DNA from: IDS-8 sp964607425
GTDB taxonomy: Bacteria; Pseudomonadota; Gammaproteobacteria; Steroidobacterales; Woeseiaceae
Assembly (NCBI GenBank): GCA_964607425.1
Contig: CAZSKQ010000082.1
Span: 1 to 15,147, forward strand
Length of the DNA: 15,147 nucleotides
Direction: 5' to 3'
Part shown: in pieces, positions 11,600-15,147 of the stretch
Layout of the letters: every line of letters starts with the position of its first letter
How positions within the stretch are numbered: position 1 is the first letter of the stretch
Notes under the pieces: generated by a model
The model's database searches: none
What the model was told of the DNA's origin: nothing
What the model saw: only the letters and a program-made list of their open reading frames with translations
Translations under genes and position numbers: made by a program

Positions 11600-12864
11600 A
11601 TGCACGTCCGGCCCTGGCAAGCCGTCACCGGCGTCGCGGTGATCGGTGCCGGCACGACGCTCGCCGAACTACCGCGCGAGGACTGGCCCACCATGGCGGC
11701 GTTCAGCCTCTGCAGCGGTGTGGCCGCGCTGTCGCTCATGGGCGCGGCGGCGCTGCTCGGCGGCCGCCTGCGGCCGGTCGAATCGGTATTCGGCGGTCTC
11801 GATCGCGTATACCTGGCGCACAAGTGGCTCGCGGTGGCGGCCCTCGTGCTCGCGTCCGCGCACTTCGCGTTCAAAGCCGAGCTCTCCAACTGGGAGTTGG
11901 CGAGCATACTGACCCTGCCCCCTCCGGCAACCCGCCTCGTGCGGCAGCTCAGCTTCCTGGCACTGATGACGATCGTGATGCTCGCGCTCAACCGGAAGAT
12001 CCCGTACAGCAAGTGGCGCTTGAGCACAAGCTGTCCGGGCCGCTCTTCGTCATCGTCGTCCTGCACTGGCTCAGCATCGAATCGCCCATCGTGCTGGCCA
12101 GCCCCGCGGGCATCTGGCTTGCGGCCCTGTCGCTGCTGGGAGCGGGAGCGGCCGCGTACAAGCTGCTCCTGTACCCTTTCTTTTCCAGCCATGCGCGCTA
12201 TCGTGTAATCGGCATGGAACCGGACCCCTCCGGCCTGCTCCTCGAGCTCGAGCCGGCGCGGGGCCGGATCGACTTCACGCCGGGACAGTTCGGATTCCTT
12301 TCCATGAAGGAGGACGGCTTGCGCGAGCCGCATCCCTTCACGATCGCGAGCGGCGGCGGCGGGGACGAGCGCGTGCAATTCGTGATACGTAACCTGGGCG
12401 ACTACACGCAGAAGCTCGTCCGCGAAGTAAGGCCCGGCATGCACGCGGAAATCTATGCGCCTTTCGGCCGTTTCCAGCGGCCGCATGGAGCCGCGCAAGA
12501 GGCGTGGATCGCCGGGGGCGTCGGTATTTCGCCCTTCGTCGCGTGGCTGGCGGACGAGTCGGCCACGGACATGGGCAACGTCACGCTGTTCTACTTCTAC
12601 ACCCCGAGCCGCGAGTTCCCCAAGGCGAAATCGCTCGAACGGCTGGCCCACCACCGCGGCGCGTCTTTCATGGCGATACCGGGCGACCCTTCCGATGCGG
12701 GTTTCCGGGAGCGTTTCGGCGAAGTCGTGCAACGCGCCGGACCGGATCGGCTCCTGGTGAGCTTGTGCGGTCCGCCGGGCCTGTTGCAGGCAGTGCGCTC
12801 ATTGATGCGCGAGCACGACGTGCCGGATTCCAACCTGCACTTCGAATACTTCGAGTTTCGCTGA
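11600..12864 (+). pseudogene. Ferric-reductase-like haem/flavin oxidoreductase, single-base frameshift near 12020
   Basis: This is a membrane oxidoreductase of the ferric reductase/NADPH-oxidase-like group, expected to pass electrons from NAD(P)H through FAD to membrane haem. Frame one, from 11600, codes about 141 aa ending RKIPYSKWRL: TM helices near 8-22, 31-54, 71-90 and 114-131, with His74 and His88 as candidate haem ligands. The homologous protein continues in the next frame from 12022 (EHKLSGPLFVIVVLHWLS, two more candidate His, then another TM helix), followed by the FAD-binding REPHPFTIAS, NAD-binding AGGVGISPF, and C-terminal SLCGPPGL, ending FEYFEFR at 12864. One missing base at about 12020-12022 joins them into a protein of about 421 aa. 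No slippery heptamer is seen, so this is mutation or sequence error rather than programmed shifting. Confidence 0.8.
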
Positions 12865-12940
12865 GTTTCATCTTCGGCGAGCTTTCCCTGTTGGCCGGTC
12901 TGTGGCACCTTCAGCCGCATCTCACGACATGGGGGGATCG

Positions 12941-14338
12941 ATGCAGTTGACCTTTCTCGGCGCGGCCGGCAGCGTAACCGGCTCGTGCTACCTGCTGGAG
13001 ACAGGCCGCGCGCGCCTGCTGCTGGACTGCGGCCAGGTACAGGGCACCCGGCAAGCGGAAGCAAAAAACCGTGAACCGCTTCCCGTGGAGCCGGAAAGCA
13101 TCGACGCTGTCGTGCTGAGCCATGCGCATATCGATCACTCCGGCCGCCTGCCTCTCCTCTACGCGCGTGGCTACCGTGGCCCGATCTACACGCACGATGC
13201 GAGCCGCGCCCTCTGCGACATCATGCTTTACGACTCCGCTTACCTGCACGAGAAGGATGCCGAATGGCAGAACCGGAAGCGGGCACGCAAGGGCCTCCCG
13301 GCGGTGACACCGCTCTACACCCGGAACGATGCAACGGCCGTCATGAGCCGGTTCGTGAGCCTGCCCTACGACGAGCGCACGGAAATCCTCCCCGGCATCG
13401 CGATACGGTTGCAGGACGCCGGACACATACTGGGTGCCGCCATCGTCGAAGTCTGGCTCGAGGACGGCGGGCAGCGCCGGAAGCTTGTTTTCAGCGGCGA
13501 CCTGGGCCAGGCGGACGCACCGGTCATGAACGACCCGACCCGCGTCAGCGACGCCGATCTCGTGTTGATGGAGAGTACCTACGGCGATCGCGACCACCGG
13601 CCGTTCGACCAGACCCTGGAAGAGCTGGGCGGCATCTTCATGGAAGCCGCGGACCGCGGCGGCAATATCCTGATTCCTGCTTTCGCCGTCGGCCGCACGC
13701 AGGACCTCCTGTACCTGATGGCACGCCATTTCGACGACTGGGGATTGGCGAACTGGCAGGTCTTTCTCGACAGCCCGATGGCGATCGAGACTACCCACGT
13801 TTATTCACGATACCGCCACCTGTATCGCACGGCATTGTTCGGGGCTGGCCAGGAATGGCCCGAACTCCCTAACTTACATCCCACCAGGCGGTCGGAAGAA
13901 TCCATGGAGATCAACCGGATCGAAGCCGGCGCGATCGTCATCGCCGGCAGCGGGATGAGTAACGGCGGCCGCATCCTGCACCACCTGAAGCACAATCTTT
14001 GGCGGCCCGAGTGCCATGTCGTCATGATCGGCTACCAGGCGGAAGGCACGCTGGGGCGCCGCCTGGTGGACGGCGCTGCGCGCGTTCGGCTGTGGCAGGA
14101 AACGATCCGGGTGCAGGCCCGGATACACACGGTCGGAGGCTTATCGGCGCACGCGGGCCAGACGGGCCTTGTCAACTGGTACGGCGGATTCAACAAGCGC
14201 CCGCCGGTCTGGCTCGTGCACGGCGAGGAACAGGCCCGTACCGCTCTGGCCAGGCGGCTGGCGGACACTTTCGGCGCCAGGACGCAACGACCCCGCATCG
14301 GCGACGTCATCGACCTCAATGCAATTCGGACGGCGTGA
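12941..14338 (+). CDS. MBL-fold beta-CASP hydrolase (RNA-processing exonuclease type)
   Basis: This 465-aa metallo-beta-lactamase-fold enzyme has an inserted beta-CASP domain, the CPSF73/RNase J-like group usually annotated as an RNA-specific exonuclease or MBL hydrolase. Di-zinc ligands are visible: HAHIDH (61-66), His162 (AGHILGAA), Asp187 (FSGDLGQ), and His427 (LVHGE). Beta-CASP landmarks are ESTYGDRDH (211-219), PAFAVGRTQ (246-254), SGMSNGGRILHHL (337-349), GYQAEGTLGRRL (364-375) and GLSAHAGQ (400-407, His404). The N-terminal LTFLGAAGSVTGSC is typical. ATG 12941 follows a GGGGGG tract by four bases. It stands 76 bases after the reductase gene and converges on the P-type ATPase. The nucleic-acid substrate is inferred from the family only. 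Confidence 0.92.
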   Translation: MQLTFLGAAGSVTGSCYLLETGRARLLLDCGQVQGTRQAEAKNREPLPVEPESIDAVVLSHAHIDHSGRLPLLYARGYRGPIYTHDASRALCDIMLYDSAYLHEKDAEWQNRKRARKGLPAVTPLYTRNDATAVMSRFVSLPYDERTEILPGIAIRLQDAGHILGAAIVEVWLEDGGQRRKLVFSGDLGQADAPVMNDPTRVSDADLVLMESTYGDRDHRPFDQTLEELGGIFMEAADRGGNILIPAFAVGRTQDLLYLMARHFDDWGLANWQVFLDSPMAIETTHVYSRYRHLYRTALFGAGQEWPELPNLHPTRRSEESMEINRIEAGAIVIAGSGMSNGGRILHHLKHNLWRPECHVVMIGYQAEGTLGRRLVDGAARVRLWQETIRVQARIHTVGGLSAHAGQTGLVNWYGGFNKRPPVWLVHGEEQARTALARRLADTFGARTQRPRIGDVIDLNAIRTA

Positions 14339-14371
14339 CGTAGCACCATCCCGAGTCGATGCTTCTACGTC
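14337..14371. terminator. Palindrome between converging genes (bidirectional terminator-like or diverged REP)
   Basis: GACGTAG (14337-14343) and CTACGTC (14365-14371) are perfect inverted repeats, with further partial pairing inside (GCA/TGC, GATGG/CGATG region). The first arm overlaps the TGA of the MBL gene, and the second ends 18 bases before the stop of the opposing ATPase gene. The outer GTAG...CTAC matches the outer edges of the REP pair at 3780-3848, but the core differs. There is no U tract. Confidence 0.4.
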
Positions 14372-14388
14372 CACCCACGACACCGCCG

Positions 14389-15147
14389 TCAGGAGCAATG
14401 CGGGTCAGGAACAGGATTGGGCGCACGGCGAGCTGCCACCAGCTTGCTAAGCTCGCGAAGCCACAGCACCGAGCTGCCGATTCCGGCGCACAGGAGCCAG
14501 TCGCGGCCTGACAGCGCGGTGGTCGAGAAAGCCTGTTGCAGGAACGGCGCATAGACGACTGCCAGTTGCAGGCACAGCGCGAGCAGCACCGCGCCCCAGA
14601 GCCATCGATTCGAGAACAGGCCGCGGAATGCGCTCTCGACGTCCGACCGTGCATTGAATACCGTAAAGAGCGAGAAAAAGACCAGCGTGGTAAACGCCAT
14701 GGTCTGCGCATGGCGCACATCGTAGGCTCCCTCGATCAACCCGCCGGGCAAGCTCGCATCGATCACGAGCAGGGTACCGGCGGCGAAGATGACACCCACG
14801 AACAGGATGCCGCGCCACATTGCCTTGCTTATGACGCCTTCCGAGTGAGGCCGGGGCGGCCGATGCATGACGCCTGGACCCACGGGATCCACGCCCAATG
14901 CCAACGCAGGTGCACCGTCCGTTACCAGGTTGATCCACAGGATCTGTGTCGCCAGCAGCGGCAGCGCGACGCCCTCGCCTGCCGACGTCAGCCCAATGAA
15001 ATCCGCGAGCAGCACCCCGAAGAACATGGTCAAAACCTCACCAATGTTGGATGACAGGAGGTAGCGCAGGAATTTGCGTATGTTCGCAAAAATGGACCGG
15101 CCTTCTTCGACCGCCGCCACGATGGACGCGAAATTGTCGTCGGCAAG
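14389..15147 (-). CDS. P-type cation-transporting ATPase, C-terminal part (runs off window)
   Basis: These are the last 252 aa of a P2-type (calcium-pump-like) ATPase; the N-terminus, phosphorylation Asp and nucleotide domain lie beyond 15147. The visible part starts in LADDNFASIVAAVEEGRSIFANIRKF, the hinge motif before TM5. It continues through SSNIGEVLTMFFGVLLAD (TM5) and QILWINLVTDGAPALALGVDP (TM6, whose NLVTDG carries cation-binding Asn and Asp), a cytosolic loop GVMHRPPRPHSEGV, and four more hydrophobic segments forming the usual C-terminal TM7-10. The TM6 motif fits Ca2+/Mn2+ or similar divalent pumps, although Na+ and K+ transporters share it, so the ion is not certain. It converges on the MBL gene with a 50-base gap holding a palindrome. 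Confidence 0.92.
   Translation of the reverse strand, partial: LADDNFASIVAAVEEGRSIFANIRKFLRYLLSSNIGEVLTMFFGVLLADFIGLTSAGEGVALPLLATQILWINLVTDGAPALALGVDPVGPGVMHRPPRPHSEGVISKAMWRGILFVGVIFAAGTLLVIDASLPGGLIEGAYDVRHAQTMAFTTLVFFSLFTVFNARSDVESAFRGLFSNRWLWGAVLLALCLQLAVVYAPFLQQAFSTTALSGRDWLLCAGIGSSVLWLRELSKLVAARRAPNPVPDPHCS

Noticed and set aside
12010..12030. Programmed ribosomal frameshift in the reductase gene
   Set aside because: There is no slippery heptamer, no evident stimulatory stem, and no reason for the family to be recoded. A one-base deletion or error is simpler.
11206..12732. Minus-strand open frame of about 500 codons opposite the DUF6920-like and reductase genes
   Set aside because: It is an antisense shadow. 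The plus strand shows FAD and NAD motifs and TM helices across the same region.
1..15147. tRNA genes, CRISPR arrays, insertion sequences, prophage or toxin-antitoxin genes
   Set aside because: I looked for T-loop GTTCRANNC with acceptor pairing, regularly spaced repeats, and transposase or integrase motifs, and found none that could be supported.

Overview
The window is about 15.1 kb of GC-rich DNA with tightly packed, bacterial-style genes. Start and stop codons often overlap, several starts have clear Shine-Dalgarno sites, and the SRP RNA is the small 4.5S type. REP-like palindromes of the GTAGGAGC...GCGAT kind, together with a YbdL/YafV pair, TreY and a beta-barrel outer-membrane protein, suggest a high-GC gammaproteobacterium. 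I cannot name a genus. No tRNA, insertion sequence, CRISPR array or phage gene was seen, and no gene-free stretch exceeds about 210 bp.

Layout. (1) 1-147: SRP RNA gene (ffs, minus strand) with a well-formed sigma70 promoter. (2) 252-3783: three overlapping plus-strand genes, namely an ALDH12-type (plant-like) glutamate-semialdehyde/P5C dehydrogenase, a YbdL-type methionine/glutamine aminotransferase, and a YafV-type omega-amidase. The last two form the known transamination plus omega-amidase module of methionine salvage, and the first links it to proline/glutamate metabolism. (3) 3780-3848: a perfect inverted pair of REP sequences whose outer ends supply the stop codons of both converging genes. 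(4) 3845-4699 minus: an uncharacterised outer-membrane beta-barrel protein. (5) 4760-7821: a divergent promoter and structured leader, a 159-aa cysteine-containing protein of unknown function, and a full-length maltooligosyltrehalose synthase (TreY) in which the general acid/base glutamate reads as glycine. (6) 7864-9566: a two-gene operon of a sulfotransferase-like protein and a class-IV aminotransferase-fold protein that lacks the Schiff-base lysine. Together they look like the split form of a two-domain plant protein family. (7) 9591-9704: a second, diverged REP pair. (8) 9737-10483 minus: an SDR dehydrogenase. (9) 10687-11475: a DUF6920/DUF6544-like protein. (10) 11600-12864: a ferric-reductase-like haem/flavin oxidoreductase broken by a single-base frameshift. 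(11) 12941-14338: an MBL/beta-CASP RNA-processing-type hydrolase. (12) 14389-15147 minus: the C-terminal third of a P-type cation ATPase that runs off the window.

The most interesting points are the sulfotransferase-like plus lysine-less aminotransferase-fold pair, the TreY missing its catalytic Glu, and the REP pairs with a compensatory stem change and shared stop codons. The TreY change and the ferric-reductase frameshift are each one base away from a normal gene, so assembly or sequencing error must be excluded for both.
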